64,000 nucleotides of DNA, from contig JAFXPK010000004.1 of assembly GCA_017527905.1 (NCBI GenBank), positions 100,250 through 164,249 of the forward strand. Reading direction: 5' to 3'. Positions 34,561-43,973 of this stretch are shown here, piece by piece. Position numbers and translations under genes: made by a program. Origin of the DNA: Paludibacteraceae bacterium. GTDB taxonomy: Bacteria > Bacteroidota > Bacteroidia > Bacteroidales > Paludibacteraceae. Position 1 is the stretch's first letter; each line of letters begins with the position of its first letter. A model generated the notes under the pieces. The model was not told the DNA's origin, did not search any database, and was given only the letters and a program-made list of their open reading frames with translations.

Positions 34561-36957
34561 ATGGAGCAGGAGAATAATATCAATCAACGGAAAGCGGACG
34601 AGAGCGGGTTGGATTTGAAGGATCTCGTGTATACGTTCCTCGCCTATTGGAAGTGTTTCGCTTTCTCTCTGATCCTGTGTTGTCTGGCGGCTGTCGTCTA
34701 CCTCCATTACACGATGCCTACGTATCGGGTCTCCTCGAAAATCATGATCCGTGACGAGAAGCGGGGCGGGGATTTCTTCTCGGAGATTTCCGTGTTCGAT
34801 GATATCGATATGCTATACAAGGCGAATACGGAGAACGAAATAGAACTGCTCAAGTCTAAGACACTGGTGAAGAACGTGATTCTGGAACGTTCTCTCTATG
34901 TGGATTATTACGGGAAATCATTCTTCCGCAAGCGTGACGTGTCGGGTTTCTCTCCTGTCGTATTGGTTGATAGCTTGTTCGACGCTTCATCTTTGAACAC
35001 TATGCTGGTGGCGGATCTGAAACTGAACAGAGACCGGACGATCCATGTGTCGCTCTCTTCGGAGGATGCCGTGCTGCATGACTCTGTCTATGCGGGTTTC
35101 CCGATAGAGGTGCAGACGTCCAACGGACCTTTGGATTTCGCCTTGGCGGATGCTTGGAACGATTCCTCCAGCTATGACCATATCGTGGTGGAGATCACCC
35201 CGCCTGTATCCTTGGCGAAGAAATACATCAAGAACCTCTCTCTCTCCCAGGTGAGTAAAACCTCTTCCATCGTGGTCCTGACGCTCAGCACGACCAACAA
35301 GTCTAGGGGTATATCCTTCCTGAACGGATTGATCGACATGTACAACCGATCCGCCGTGGAGGAGAAGAACGAGGTCGCCACCAAAACAGCCTTGTTCATC
35401 GACAACCGTATCAAGGTCTTGACGGACGAATTGGGCGAGACGGAGAAGAATCTGGAGAAATACAAGAAGCGGGAGGGCTTGACAGAACTGTCCTCCAACG
35501 CCCAACTATACTTGCAGAAAGGAGCTGAATATGAGGCGAAGAGGGTAGAGTGCGAAACCCAGTTGAACCTGGTGCGCTCCCTGAAGAGTTACCTGATGGA
35601 CGAGGCGAATCGTGGATCTGTGATCCCTTCCAATATCGGACTGAATGACGCGGGGCTGACGGAACAGATCAATCAGTATAATAATTTGTTGCTCTCTAGG
35701 GTGAAACTGCTACAGTCCACGTCCGAAGACAATCCTGCCGTCATACAAAAGACTATGCAGATCAATGGCTTGTATGAAAATGTCCGGTTGCTTATATCCA
35801 ATGCGGAGAAGGAGTTGAACATCTCCTTGTCCGACTTGAACCGGCAGACGGATAAGTATAGGGGGCAGATCAGCAATGTGCCTACGCAGGAACGTTTGTT
35901 CGTCGAGATAGAGCGGCAACGGCAAATCCAGCAGCAGCTGTTCCTGCTTCTGTTGCAGAAGCGGGAGGAGAACGCGTTGGCTATGGCCGCCACGCTGAAT
36001 TGCGCCAAGGTGGTGGACGAGAGCATGGCGGATGATTTCCCTGTCGCTCCGAAGCCTGCTTTGGTCTTCTTCGTGGCATTCTTCTTCGGCTTGTTGATCC
36101 CTGCGTTGGTGCTCTATCTGAAGCGGTTGTTCGCCTTTAACGTGACTGATTCGTATGAACTTGAGCAAGAGGGCCTTACCACATTGCCGGTGCTTGCTGA
36201 ACTTCCGTTTAAGGATGAGTCCATGACGGATGACGAGTGGTCGAAGATCAAGGAGGAGCCTTTCCGCCTCCTTCGTACCAATCTGCAGTTTATCCAACAG
36301 AGTAAGGAGAACAATGTTGTCTTGGTCACTTCCTTCGTGCCGAATGAGGGCAAGACGTTCATCGCCTGCAATGTGGCGTTTTCCTTCGCCTCCCTTTCCA
36401 AGAAGGTGATTGTGGTCGGAGGTGACATACGTAATCCTCAGATAAAGAGGTATTTTGACAAAAGAAGGAAGTTCGGGCTCTCTAATTATCTGTCGAACGA
36501 TTCCCTGAAGGTGGATGATATCATCGCCCAGACAGAGACTCCGAATTTGGACTTCATATCGGGAGGAACGGTTCCTCCGAACCCTGCGGAGTTGCTCTCC
36601 CGCACGAGACTGGATGACTTGTTCGCGGAGTTGCGTTCCCGCTACGACTATGTGATCATCGATACGGCGCCAGTCTCCATCGTGACGGATACGCTGATCC
36701 TCTCCCGTGTGGCGGATCTGACCGTCTTCGTGTGCCGTTCTAAGGCTTTGAATAAACGTTGTTTCAAGTATATTAACTCATTGGCGGAGGAGAAAAGGTT
36801 GCCGAATGTCGGAATCGTCATCAATGCGGTCCGTAAGTCCCGCCGTAATCGCTACGGCAAGAATTATGGGTACGGTTATGGCGCAGGATATGGCTACGGT
36901 TATGGCTACGGCTACGGTTATGGACATGACCACACCCAAAATGACTCTTCCAATTGA
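34561..36957 (+). CDS. Wzc-like chain-length regulator and BY-type tyrosine kinase
   Basis: About 798 residues; I use the ATG at 34561 rather than the in-frame TTG at 34552. An N-terminal Wzz domain is flanked by two membrane helices (about residues 33-52 and 500-520), with coiled coils between. The C-terminal kinase has Walker A FVPNEGKTFIACN, Walker A' VVGGDIRNPQIKRYF and Walker B YVIIDTAPVS. The tail is a tyrosine-rich run of GY dipeptides (about 770-790), the usual autophosphorylation site. Wzc oligomers on the inner membrane control polymer length together with Wza. The Walker A' reads GGDIR rather than the more common DxDxR. Confidence 0.95.
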   Translation: MEQENNINQRKADESGLDLKDLVYTFLAYWKCFAFSLILCCLAAVVYLHYTMPTYRVSSKIMIRDEKRGGDFFSEISVFDDIDMLYKANTENEIELLKSKTLVKNVILERSLYVDYYGKSFFRKRDVSGFSPVVLVDSLFDASSLNTMLVADLKLNRDRTIHVSLSSEDAVLHDSVYAGFPIEVQTSNGPLDFALADAWNDSSSYDHIVVEITPPVSLAKKYIKNLSLSQVSKTSSIVVLTLSTTNKSRGISFLNGLIDMYNRSAVEEKNEVATKTALFIDNRIKVLTDELGETEKNLEKYKKREGLTELSSNAQLYLQKGAEYEAKRVECETQLNLVRSLKSYLMDEANRGSVIPSNIGLNDAGLTEQINQYNNLLLSRVKLLQSTSEDNPAVIQKTMQINGLYENVRLLISNAEKELNISLSDLNRQTDKYRGQISNVPTQERLFVEIERQRQIQQQLFLLLLQKREENALAMAATLNCAKVVDESMADDFPVAPKPALVFFVAFFFGLLIPALVLYLKRLFAFNVTDSYELEQEGLTTLPVLAELPFKDESMTDDEWSKIKEEPFRLLRTNLQFIQQSKENNVVLVTSFVPNEGKTFIACNVAFSFASLSKKVIVVGGDIRNPQIKRYFDKRRKFGLSNYLSNDSLKVDDIIAQTETPNLDFISGGTVPPNPAELLSRTRLDDLFAELRSRYDYVIIDTAPVSIVTDTLILSRVADLTVFVCRSKALNKRCFKYINSLAEEKRLPNVGIVINAVRKSRRNRYGKNYGYGYGAGYGYGYGYGYGYGHDHTQNDSSN
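36866..36925 (+). repeat. Short tandem repeats encoding the Tyr-Gly tail of the Wzc-like kinase
   Basis: Alternating GGTTAT and GGCTAC hexamers encode a Gly-Tyr series. Such hexamer runs can change in number by slippage without shifting the frame. Confidence 0.85.
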
Positions 36958-37062
36958 TCCTGCTGGATTCATCGCGCTTTTGCCAGTATGTTACTGACAA
37001 TCACGAAGTGTTTTTTATTTTGTAGTGTAATTGCTTGATTTATAGATAATTGAATAATTGCC

Positions 37063-38355
37063 ATGAATTATTCTTCAGATAATGTTCGGATATGTGTGAT
37101 TGGTTTGGGGTATGTAGGTTTACCCCTTGCCTGTCTGTTCTCTTCCCGTTACAAGACTATCGGCTACGATAAGAACCAAGCCCGGATCGAGGCGTTGAAT
37201 CGTTTCGAGGACTCCACGAAGGAGGTGGAGGAGGCGGCTTTACGGGCGGCTTTCGGAAGAGGCTTTGCATGCACGTCTGAATTGGAGGATATTCGGAACT
37301 GTAACTTTTATGTGGTGGCGGTTCCCACGCCCATCGATGCGGATAATGCGCCAGATCTAGTTCCTCTCTATGCGGCGAGCGAGACGGTGGGGAAGGTGAT
37401 CGGCAGAGGGGATGTGGTGGTCTATGAGTCCACCGTTTACCCGGGCATGACGGAGGATGAGTGCATCCCTGTGATCGAGCGAGTGTCAGGCTTGAAGTTC
37501 AACGAGGATTTCTTCGCAGGCTATTCTCCTGAGCGAATCAATCCGGGGGATAAGGAGCATACGGTGGACAAGATCAAGAAGGTGACTTCCGGTTCCACCC
37601 CTGAGGTGGCTGATTTTGTCGATAGGGTCTACGCTTCCGTCTTGGTCAATGGTACCCATCGGGCGCCTTCCATACGGGTGGCGGAGGCCAGCAAGATCAT
37701 AGAGAATACGCAGCGTGACGTGAATATCGCCTTCGTGAATGAGTTGGCGAAGATCTTCAACGCCATGGGCATCGACACGAACGATGTGCTGGAGGCGGCC
37801 GCCACGAAATGGAACTTCATCAAGATGAAGCCAGGATTGGTGGGTGGTCATTGCATCTCTGTCGATCCCTATTATCTGATACAAAAGGCGCAAGTATATG
37901 GTGTGTTGCCCCGTGTGATGATCTCCGCCCGTCGTCTCAATGACGGTATGGGGGCATATGTCGCCGACCAGACGGTGAAGTGCATGAACAAGAAGGGCTT
38001 GGTCGTGAAGGATTCGAAAATCCTCCTGCTGGGCTTCACTTTCAAGGAGAATTGCCCTGACATCCGGAACACGAAGGTGGTGGACATTTACCATACGCTT
38101 TACGAATACACACATGATATTGTCGTTTATGACCCTTGGGCAGATGCGAAGGCCGTGAAGGCGGAGTATGGCATCTCATTGTCCGACGCTTCTCTTTCCG
38201 CATTGTTCGGTCGGTTCGACGCTGTGATTGTCGCAGTGGCACACCGGCAGTTCAATGAATTGGATATCAGAAAATTATTGGCTGATTCGGAAAGAGGGGT
38301 AGTCTATGATGTGAAGGGATTTTGTGATAGAAGCGCGGTGGACGGTAGGTTGTAA
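37063..38355 (+). CDS. UDP-sugar 6-dehydrogenase (UDP-N-acetylhexosamine dehydrogenase type, TviB/WbpO-like)
   Basis: A 430-residue cytoplasmic enzyme of the UDP-glucose/GDP-mannose dehydrogenase family. It shows the NAD-binding loop CVIGLGYVGLPLA near residue 12, the AVPTPID segment, YSPERINPGDKEHT, and the catalytic cysteine in GGHCISVDPYYL. The RINPGDKEHT and GLVGGHC segments fit the TviB/WbpO group, which oxidises UDP-GlcNAc or UDP-GalNAc to the uronic acid, better than UDP-glucose dehydrogenases. The polymer probably contains an N-acetylhexosaminuronic acid; exact stereochemistry is not readable from sequence. Confidence 0.92.
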   Translation: MNYSSDNVRICVIGLGYVGLPLACLFSSRYKTIGYDKNQARIEALNRFEDSTKEVEEAALRAAFGRGFACTSELEDIRNCNFYVVAVPTPIDADNAPDLVPLYAASETVGKVIGRGDVVVYESTVYPGMTEDECIPVIERVSGLKFNEDFFAGYSPERINPGDKEHTVDKIKKVTSGSTPEVADFVDRVYASVLVNGTHRAPSIRVAEASKIIENTQRDVNIAFVNELAKIFNAMGIDTNDVLEAAATKWNFIKMKPGLVGGHCISVDPYYLIQKAQVYGVLPRVMISARRLNDGMGAYVADQTVKCMNKKGLVVKDSKILLLGFTFKENCPDIRNTKVVDIYHTLYEYTHDIVVYDPWADAKAVKAEYGISLSDASLSALFGRFDAVIVAVAHRQFNELDIRKLLADSERGVVYDVKGFCDRSAVDGRL

Positions 38356-38384
38356 CCCTTCCTTGCGCGATAGGATCTGTTGGC

Positions 38385-39620
38385 ATGAAAAATAATCTGT
38401 CTAATGCGGACAAGAAATCACTGATCAGCAATTTGTCATGGCTCTTCTGCATGAGGATTGCCGGCTATCTTTTCCCTATGCTGACGCTTCCGTATTTGGC
38501 GCGTGTCATAGGGGTTTCCTGTTATGGTAAGATCGCCTTTGCCTCTGCTGTGACGTTGTGGGTCCTGACAATCACGAACTGGGGCTTCTCGTATACGGCC
38601 ACCCGTGATGTGGCGAGGTGCAGGGACGATAATGAGAGGGTGTCCGGTATCTATTCGGACGTGCTATGGTCCCGCCTTTCCGTGATGGTGGTGTGTCTGG
38701 TTGGAATAGCTGTTCTTTCCCTCTTCGTGACAGCTTTGCGGGAGGAGTATCTGTTGTTGCTTTTTTCTCTGCTTTCTATCCCTGGGCACGTCTTGTTCCC
38801 TGACTGGTTTTTCCAGGCGATGGAGAAGATGAAGTACATCACCATCTTCAATTTCGTCATCAGGTTGTTCTTCACGGCGGCGGTTTTCCTATTTGTCAAG
38901 GAGGAGGCCGATTATGTCCTTCAGCCCCTATTCCTCTCTTTGGGATACATCTTTTCTGGCATATTGGCGCAGATTATCATCGTGTGGAAGTGGAATGTCA
39001 GGCTAAGAGCCTTTTCGCTTCCCCGTGTCATTGATACGTTGAGAAAGGGGGCGGATATCTTTATCGCCGAATTCATGCCCAACTTGTACAATAGTTTTTC
39101 CCAAATGTTGTTGTCCCAGGTCGTGGGCTATTCCGCGAATGGTATGTATGATGCGGGCAATAAGTTCTTCGCGCTGTCGAAGCAGTTCTTCTCGTTGCTT
39201 TCCCAGACATTTTTCCCTTTCCTCTCGCGGAACAAAAACGGACACGGAAGTTATGCGAGGCTGTCGTTCCTCCTTTCCTTGGCCGTCTCTTTCTTCCTTT
39301 TCGTGGGGGCTCCCTATCTGATAGAATGGTTCTATACCGAGGAGTTCTCGGAGGCAGTTGGCGTGTTGCGCGTTTTGGCCATTTCTTTCCCGTTCCTGGC
39401 CCTTTGGGATGTGTATGGGGTCAACGGTTTGGTCTTGTCGGGAAGGGAGACGAAGTATAGGCAGATTGTCATGTGGGTCTCTTTGGCGGGCTTTGCCTTG
39501 TCTTTCCCGCTCGTTTATTACGGAAGTTTCATGGGCGTGGCGTGCCTGCTCTTGCTGGTGCGTGCCACGACGGGCGTCTGGACGTATATGTCCGCTAAAA
39601 ATCAGACTCGGAGGGTTTGA
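38385..39620 (+). CDS. Oligosaccharide flippase (Wzx-like)
   Basis: A 411-residue polytopic membrane protein with about twelve hydrophobic segments and the RfbX/MATE-type start NLSWLFCMRIAGYLFPMLTLPYLA. Wzx proteins flip undecaprenyl-linked repeat units from the cytoplasmic to the periplasmic face of the inner membrane. The gene lies between the dehydrogenase and the TupA-like gene, whose start is two bases after this stop. Its presence together with a Wzy-like protein indicates the Wzx/Wzy assembly route. Confidence 0.93.
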   Translation: MKNNLSNADKKSLISNLSWLFCMRIAGYLFPMLTLPYLARVIGVSCYGKIAFASAVTLWVLTITNWGFSYTATRDVARCRDDNERVSGIYSDVLWSRLSVMVVCLVGIAVLSLFVTALREEYLLLLFSLLSIPGHVLFPDWFFQAMEKMKYITIFNFVIRLFFTAAVFLFVKEEADYVLQPLFLSLGYIFSGILAQIIIVWKWNVRLRAFSLPRVIDTLRKGADIFIAEFMPNLYNSFSQMLLSQVVGYSANGMYDAGNKFFALSKQFFSLLSQTFFPFLSRNKNGHGSYARLSFLLSLAVSFFLFVGAPYLIEWFYTEEFSEAVGVLRVLAISFPFLALWDVYGVNGLVLSGRETKYRQIVMWVSLAGFALSFPLVYYGSFMGVACLLLLVRATTGVWTYMSAKNQTRRV

Positions 39621-39622
39621 GT

Positions 39623-40531
39623 ATGGATGGATGGCTTATGAAAGGGAAACGGTTTGTTCGGAGGACGGTGTTATTTCTGCTGAAGAGGTTCGCCCGTTTC
39701 ATCCCTGGCCGTTTATATCTCTCCGCAATGTATTATGTTTTGTTGGGGCGTCGCCTACACTTGGATGACCCGCAGACTTTTACGGAGAAGTTGCAGTGGC
39801 TGAAGCTATACTACTATCGTCCGGAATCTACGGAGATGGTGGACAAGTACCTTGCGAAGAAATGGATCGCGGATAGGATAGGCGCGGACTATATCGTCCC
39901 CACATTGGGCGTTTGGAAATGTGTCGATGACATCGATTTTGATTCCTTGCCAGACCGTTTTGTCCTGAAATGCAACCATGACAACGGTAGTGTGGTGGTC
40001 TGTAAGGACAAGTCCCGGTTCGATATCCGAGCCGCCAAGGAGAAATTGAATCGTTGCATGCGGCGTGATTTCTATGCGCAGACCAGAGAATGGCCCTACA
40101 AGAATGTCTCTCGCCGTATTATCGCCGAGGCTTATTTGGATGATGGTAGCGGAGATCTGAAGGATTATAAATTCTTATGTTTCGATGGTGTGCCTAGGGT
40201 GATGTACGTGGTGGGAAACCGTGCCGTTGGCCTCACTACGGATTATTACGATATGGACTTCCATTTCCTGCCGATTGTCAGTCGGGACGGAGGGCCTTCG
40301 GGCATCTCGAGGGAAAAACCGCTTCTGTTCGAAGAGATGAAGCGTATCGCCTCCATATTGTCCGCCGGATTCCCCCATCTGCGGGTCGATTTTTATTGCG
40401 TGCGGGATCGTCTCTATTGCGGAGAGCTGACTTTCTTCGTGTCGAGTGGATATGATGATTTGTTCTCTATGGAGTGGGACCGCAAGTTTGGCGATTGGCT
40501 GACGCTTCCGCCTAAAAATGTTGGGAAATAA
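39623..40531 (+). CDS. TupA-like ATP-grasp protein
   Basis: About 302 residues, using the ATG at 39623 rather than the TTG six bases earlier that overlaps the flippase. It has the TupA-like ATP-grasp signature: DPQTFTEKLQWLKLYYY near the N-terminus, RFVLKCNHDNGSVVVCKDK, and a DLKDYKFLCFDGVP segment followed by RVDFYCV. The founding member takes part in making an amino-acid-containing teichuronopeptide. Many relatives in capsule clusters are annotated as glycosyltransferases, so its reaction here is uncertain. The next gene overlaps it by one base. Confidence 0.85.
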   Translation: MDGWLMKGKRFVRRTVLFLLKRFARFIPGRLYLSAMYYVLLGRRLHLDDPQTFTEKLQWLKLYYYRPESTEMVDKYLAKKWIADRIGADYIVPTLGVWKCVDDIDFDSLPDRFVLKCNHDNGSVVVCKDKSRFDIRAAKEKLNRCMRRDFYAQTREWPYKNVSRRIIAEAYLDDGSGDLKDYKFLCFDGVPRVMYVVGNRAVGLTTDYYDMDFHFLPIVSRDGGPSGISREKPLLFEEMKRIASILSAGFPHLRVDFYCVRDRLYCGELTFFVSSGYDDLFSMEWDRKFGDWLTLPPKNVGK

Positions 40532-41730
40532 TGGTGTTGAAGGAGAGATACATACTGTTTATATACATCGTTCTGTGGTTCCTTTATGAGTTGCAGGGTT
40601 TCTTGTGGACGGAGGGTAATCTGTTGTCTCAAGCCATCATCCTCACGTTGAACGGGGTGTCCATCTATTATGTGTGGAAGGTGAATGTGAGGGTGCCGAA
40701 CAAACCCGCCTACATTTTCGCCTTGAACGCATTATTGGTCATGTTCTTCTTTTACGGGGTGGTCTACGTCCTGGATGGCGAACATTTCTATCTGGGCGTC
40801 TCTGTGCTTAAGCCGTTTAATTATCTGAAGGGTATAATGAATTCCCTCCTGCCGATATATGCTTTCTATTATTTCGCATGGAAGGGTGTGCTCTCTAAGA
40901 AATACATGCAGGTGTTGACCTTCTTCTTCTTCTGCGTCGCGTTCCTCTCTTACTGGAGCTATGAACTGGACGCGCGGACGATCCTGCAGGAGAGGGGCGT
41001 GGAGCGTGACGGTATTGTCAACAATATGGGTTATGAGTTCCTCTGCTTGTTCCCTATCTTGTCGTTCTTCGATAAGCGACCTTGGATTCAGTATCTGGGG
41101 ATTATCTGTGTGATGACTTTCGTCTTGATGGGTATGAAACGAGGGGCGATTTTGATTGGTGTTTTCTGTATGGTATGGTTCTTGCTGGAGATGTTCCGGT
41201 CGGCGAAGCGGTACAAGAAATTGCTGATCGTGGTCGTCTCTGTCGGGGTGGTGGCCCTGACTGCCTATTGGACGTGGCATTTGTTGCAGACAAGCGACTT
41301 CTTCAACCAACGTCTGCAGGCGACCATCGAGGGAAACATGAGCGGAAGGAATGTCTTGTTTATCACGTTCCTGAATTACTTCTTGTACGATACGACCGCT
41401 TTCCAGTTCCTTTTTGGCTCGGGCGCGAACGCCACGTTGGAGGTATCCGTGAATTATGCGCACAATGATTGGCTGGAACTAGCCATTAACCAGGGAGTCT
41501 TGGGGTTCGTCCTCTATGTGATCTATTGGGTGTGCTTCTTTCGCGCGTGGCGTTCGATGAAGGAAAACCGCCTTGTCCATTTCGCGTTTGGCATGCTGTT
41601 GCTTATATATTTCATGAGGACCTTCTTCACGTTCTCCTATGGGGATATGAATATTTACTCGACCAGTGTCTTGGGGTATTGCCTAGGCGTACGGTCGAGG
41701 ATGCAGAATGTTAATGCTGCGGATGTATGA
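40531..41730 (+). CDS. O-antigen/capsule polymerase (Wzy-like)
   Basis: A 399-residue membrane protein with about eleven hydrophobic segments and a large periplasmic loop around residues 240-320 containing GRNVLFITFLNYF and an AHNDWLELAINQGVLGF segment, typical of Wzy/WaaL-type O-antigen ligase-like proteins. It would join repeat units in the periplasm. Sequence identity in this family is always low, so the call rests on topology, the HNDWL motif and location in the cluster. It overlaps both neighbouring genes by one and four bases. Confidence 0.88.
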   Translation: MVLKERYILFIYIVLWFLYELQGFLWTEGNLLSQAIILTLNGVSIYYVWKVNVRVPNKPAYIFALNALLVMFFFYGVVYVLDGEHFYLGVSVLKPFNYLKGIMNSLLPIYAFYYFAWKGVLSKKYMQVLTFFFFCVAFLSYWSYELDARTILQERGVERDGIVNNMGYEFLCLFPILSFFDKRPWIQYLGIICVMTFVLMGMKRGAILIGVFCMVWFLLEMFRSAKRYKKLLIVVVSVGVVALTAYWTWHLLQTSDFFNQRLQATIEGNMSGRNVLFITFLNYFLYDTTAFQFLFGSGANATLEVSVNYAHNDWLELAINQGVLGFVLYVIYWVCFFRAWRSMKENRLVHFAFGMLLLIYFMRTFFTFSYGDMNIYSTSVLGYCLGVRSRMQNVNAADV

Positions 41731-42839
41731 ATATCTTGATCGTCTCTCCTGATTATCCGACAGAACGACGAACCAAATACCAGTTCGTGAAGGAATTGGT
41801 GTCCGCATTCGTAGCGCACGGACATGATTGCTTTGTGCTCTCTCCTTATAGCGTCACGAAGAACCGATCGTTCTGCCCCTATATGACTTCGTCGGAGGGT
41901 GTGAGCGTGTGCCGACCTAACTATCTCTCTTTCTCCACGTTGAAGGTGGCTGGTTTTTCCCCCACCTATGCGTTGCGCAAACGTGCGTTGTATAAGGCTT
42001 TGCGAGGAATGGACTTCCGCCCTGACGTGGTCTATGCGCATTTCTGGGAGGCTGCGGAATGGGTCTATGATTATGCCCGTGCCAACCACCTCCCTTTGTT
42101 CGTCGCCTCAGGAGAAAGCGTGATATCGAATCTGTTCGACCTCTCCCGCCTCACGAAGGATTTCACCGATTATGTGTCTGGTGTCATATGCGTCTCCCGG
42201 AAGAACATGGAGGAGAGCGTTTCCTTGGGACTGACCTCGGCGGAGAAATGTGTGGTTCTCCCTAACGCTACGGATCGTTCCCTTTTCCGTAAAATGGATA
42301 AGGCTCAGTGCCGAAGTGAACTGGGTGTGCCTCAGAATGCCTATGTCGTCGCTTTCGTGGGCGCTTTTTGCGAGCGCAAAGGGGTGCGCAGACTCTCTGC
42401 CGCCATCGATAGGATTAAGACGCTTCCTGTCCATTCGTTCTTTATCGGTAGCGGAGAGGAGATGCCTTCCTGCGAAAACATATTGTTTGTCGGTCCGCTC
42501 CCTCATGAACGGATCCCCGTGTATCTGAATGCGGCGGATGTCTTTGTCCTTCCGACGCTCCATGAAGGGTGCTGCAATGCGGTGGTGGAGGCCTTGGCTT
42601 GCGGATTGCCCGTCATATCGTCCGACCGCCCGTTTAATTGGGATGTCCTGAACAAGGATAATTCGATCATGGTGGACCCGACGGATGTGGAGGCGATCGC
42701 GGAGGCGATTGTCGCTTTGTCCGACGAGGAAAAGAGACGCCTATACGCGGACCATGCCTTGGCTTCCGTGGATGATGTGTCGATTGAGAAACGGGCGGAA
42801 GATATTTTGCGATTCATCCAGTCCCGCATGTCCGTCTGA
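41727..42839 (+). CDS. Glycosyltransferase, GT4 family
   Basis: A 370-residue GT-B fold enzyme. The N-terminal domain starts NILIVSPDYPTERRTKYQFVKELV. The C-terminal GT4 motif is HEGCCNAVVEALACGLPVISSD (about 275-296) with the nucleotide-sugar-binding E-x7-E pattern, and VVLPNATDRSLFRK precedes it. It would add one sugar to the lipid-linked repeat unit at the cytoplasmic membrane face. Donor and acceptor are unknown. It overlaps the Wzy-like gene by four bases. Confidence 0.93.
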   Translation: MNILIVSPDYPTERRTKYQFVKELVSAFVAHGHDCFVLSPYSVTKNRSFCPYMTSSEGVSVCRPNYLSFSTLKVAGFSPTYALRKRALYKALRGMDFRPDVVYAHFWEAAEWVYDYARANHLPLFVASGESVISNLFDLSRLTKDFTDYVSGVICVSRKNMEESVSLGLTSAEKCVVLPNATDRSLFRKMDKAQCRSELGVPQNAYVVAFVGAFCERKGVRRLSAAIDRIKTLPVHSFFIGSGEEMPSCENILFVGPLPHERIPVYLNAADVFVLPTLHEGCCNAVVEALACGLPVISSDRPFNWDVLNKDNSIMVDPTDVEAIAEAIVALSDEEKRRLYADHALASVDDVSIEKRAEDILRFIQSRMSV

Positions 42840-42852
42840 TCCTATACCCTGT

Positions 42853-43929
42853 ATGAAAATCGTTTTCGTTTTGGGCTCTCTTCAAAGCCAGCGATGCGTG
42901 AAGCGTATTCGCTCATTCATCGCACAAGGGGTTGACGTCTCTGTTTTTGCGTTCAACCGCTCGCCCGAAATGTATAATTCGGAGATTGGTTTCCCTATAG
43001 AGGTTATCGGTTCATTTTCTAATGAACTGCCTTATCGGAAACGGATCCCTATTCTGCGGAAATCGTTCAGGAAGGTCGCCTCTGAGGATGCGGACCTCTA
43101 CTATTTGTTCGGTCTTGACATGGCGCTCTCCTTTAGGGTCTTTTGCCCGCATAGACCGTATGTGTACGAGGAGTCTGACCTGGTGCATACATATTTGGCT
43201 AATCCTCTTGCCCGTAAGGTGCTGGAATGGGTGGATAAGCGTTTGATCAGGAATTCCCGCATGACGATCCTTACGTCTGAAGGCTTCCTGCGTTACCATT
43301 TCGGGACGGAATGCCCCGGCAATGTCCGTGTCGTGCCTAATCGCCTTTCTCCCTCTGTCTTCGATTATCCTTCCGTTACGAAGCATATGCATGCGAACCT
43401 GAGGGTGGGCTTTGTGGGTAAGATCCGTTTTAAGACTATATTCTCTTTTGCGGAGATCTTTTGCCGCCGCTATCCTTCGCATGAGTTCCATTTCTACGGG
43501 GACTTCTCTTCGGAGGCGGACCGTGCATTGTTCGCTCCGCTTGGCGGATTTGACAACTGTTTCTTCCACGGCCCCTTTAAGACTCCGTCTGATCTGGCCT
43601 CCATATATGCTGGAATCGATTGGGTGTTGTCTGCTTATGATGTTGATTATGAGAATGTCAGATATGCGGAGCCTAATAAATTATACGAGTCTATTTTCTT
43701 TGAGACGCCTATCATTGTCTCCCGTGGCACGTTCCTTGCGGAGAGGGTGGAGTCTCTTGGCGTAGGGCTCTCCGTGGATGCCTCGAAGGAGGAAGAGGTC
43801 GTTTCGTTGGTCGATGGTTGGACGGAGGAGTCTTCCCGAAGAATGGTCGATCGAATGCGTGCGATTCCTAAGGCGGACTTGGTGGATCATCCGGATGCTT
43901 GGGTTGATGCTGTCCTGTCTATCGGATAG
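42853..43929 (+). CDS. Glycosyltransferase (GT-B type)
   Basis: A 358-residue protein started at the ATG at 42853; a longer open frame back to 42685 lies in the preceding gene and is rejected. It begins MKIVFVLGSLQSQRCVKRI, has VYEESDLVHTYLANP in the middle, NVRVVPNRLSP at the domain junction, and YAEPNKLYESIFFETPIIVS near the C-terminus, where GT4-like enzymes bind the nucleotide sugar. The specific family is less clear than for the upstream gene. It probably adds one residue of the repeat unit. Confidence 0.86.
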   Translation: MKIVFVLGSLQSQRCVKRIRSFIAQGVDVSVFAFNRSPEMYNSEIGFPIEVIGSFSNELPYRKRIPILRKSFRKVASEDADLYYLFGLDMALSFRVFCPHRPYVYEESDLVHTYLANPLARKVLEWVDKRLIRNSRMTILTSEGFLRYHFGTECPGNVRVVPNRLSPSVFDYPSVTKHMHANLRVGFVGKIRFKTIFSFAEIFCRRYPSHEFHFYGDFSSEADRALFAPLGGFDNCFFHGPFKTPSDLASIYAGIDWVLSAYDVDYENVRYAEPNKLYESIFFETPIIVSRGTFLAERVESLGVGLSVDASKEEEVVSLVDGWTEESSRRMVDRMRAIPKADLVDHPDAWVDAVLSIG

Positions 43930-43973
43930 GGTGGCACCATTTGAAAAGAGAAAGAGAGGGGAAAGAGTTGGAT

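Noticed and set aside
42685..42852. N-terminal extension of the second glycosyltransferase
   Set aside because: The extra codons overlap the preceding GT4 gene and read as basic noise. The ATG at 42853 begins a typical Rossmann strand.
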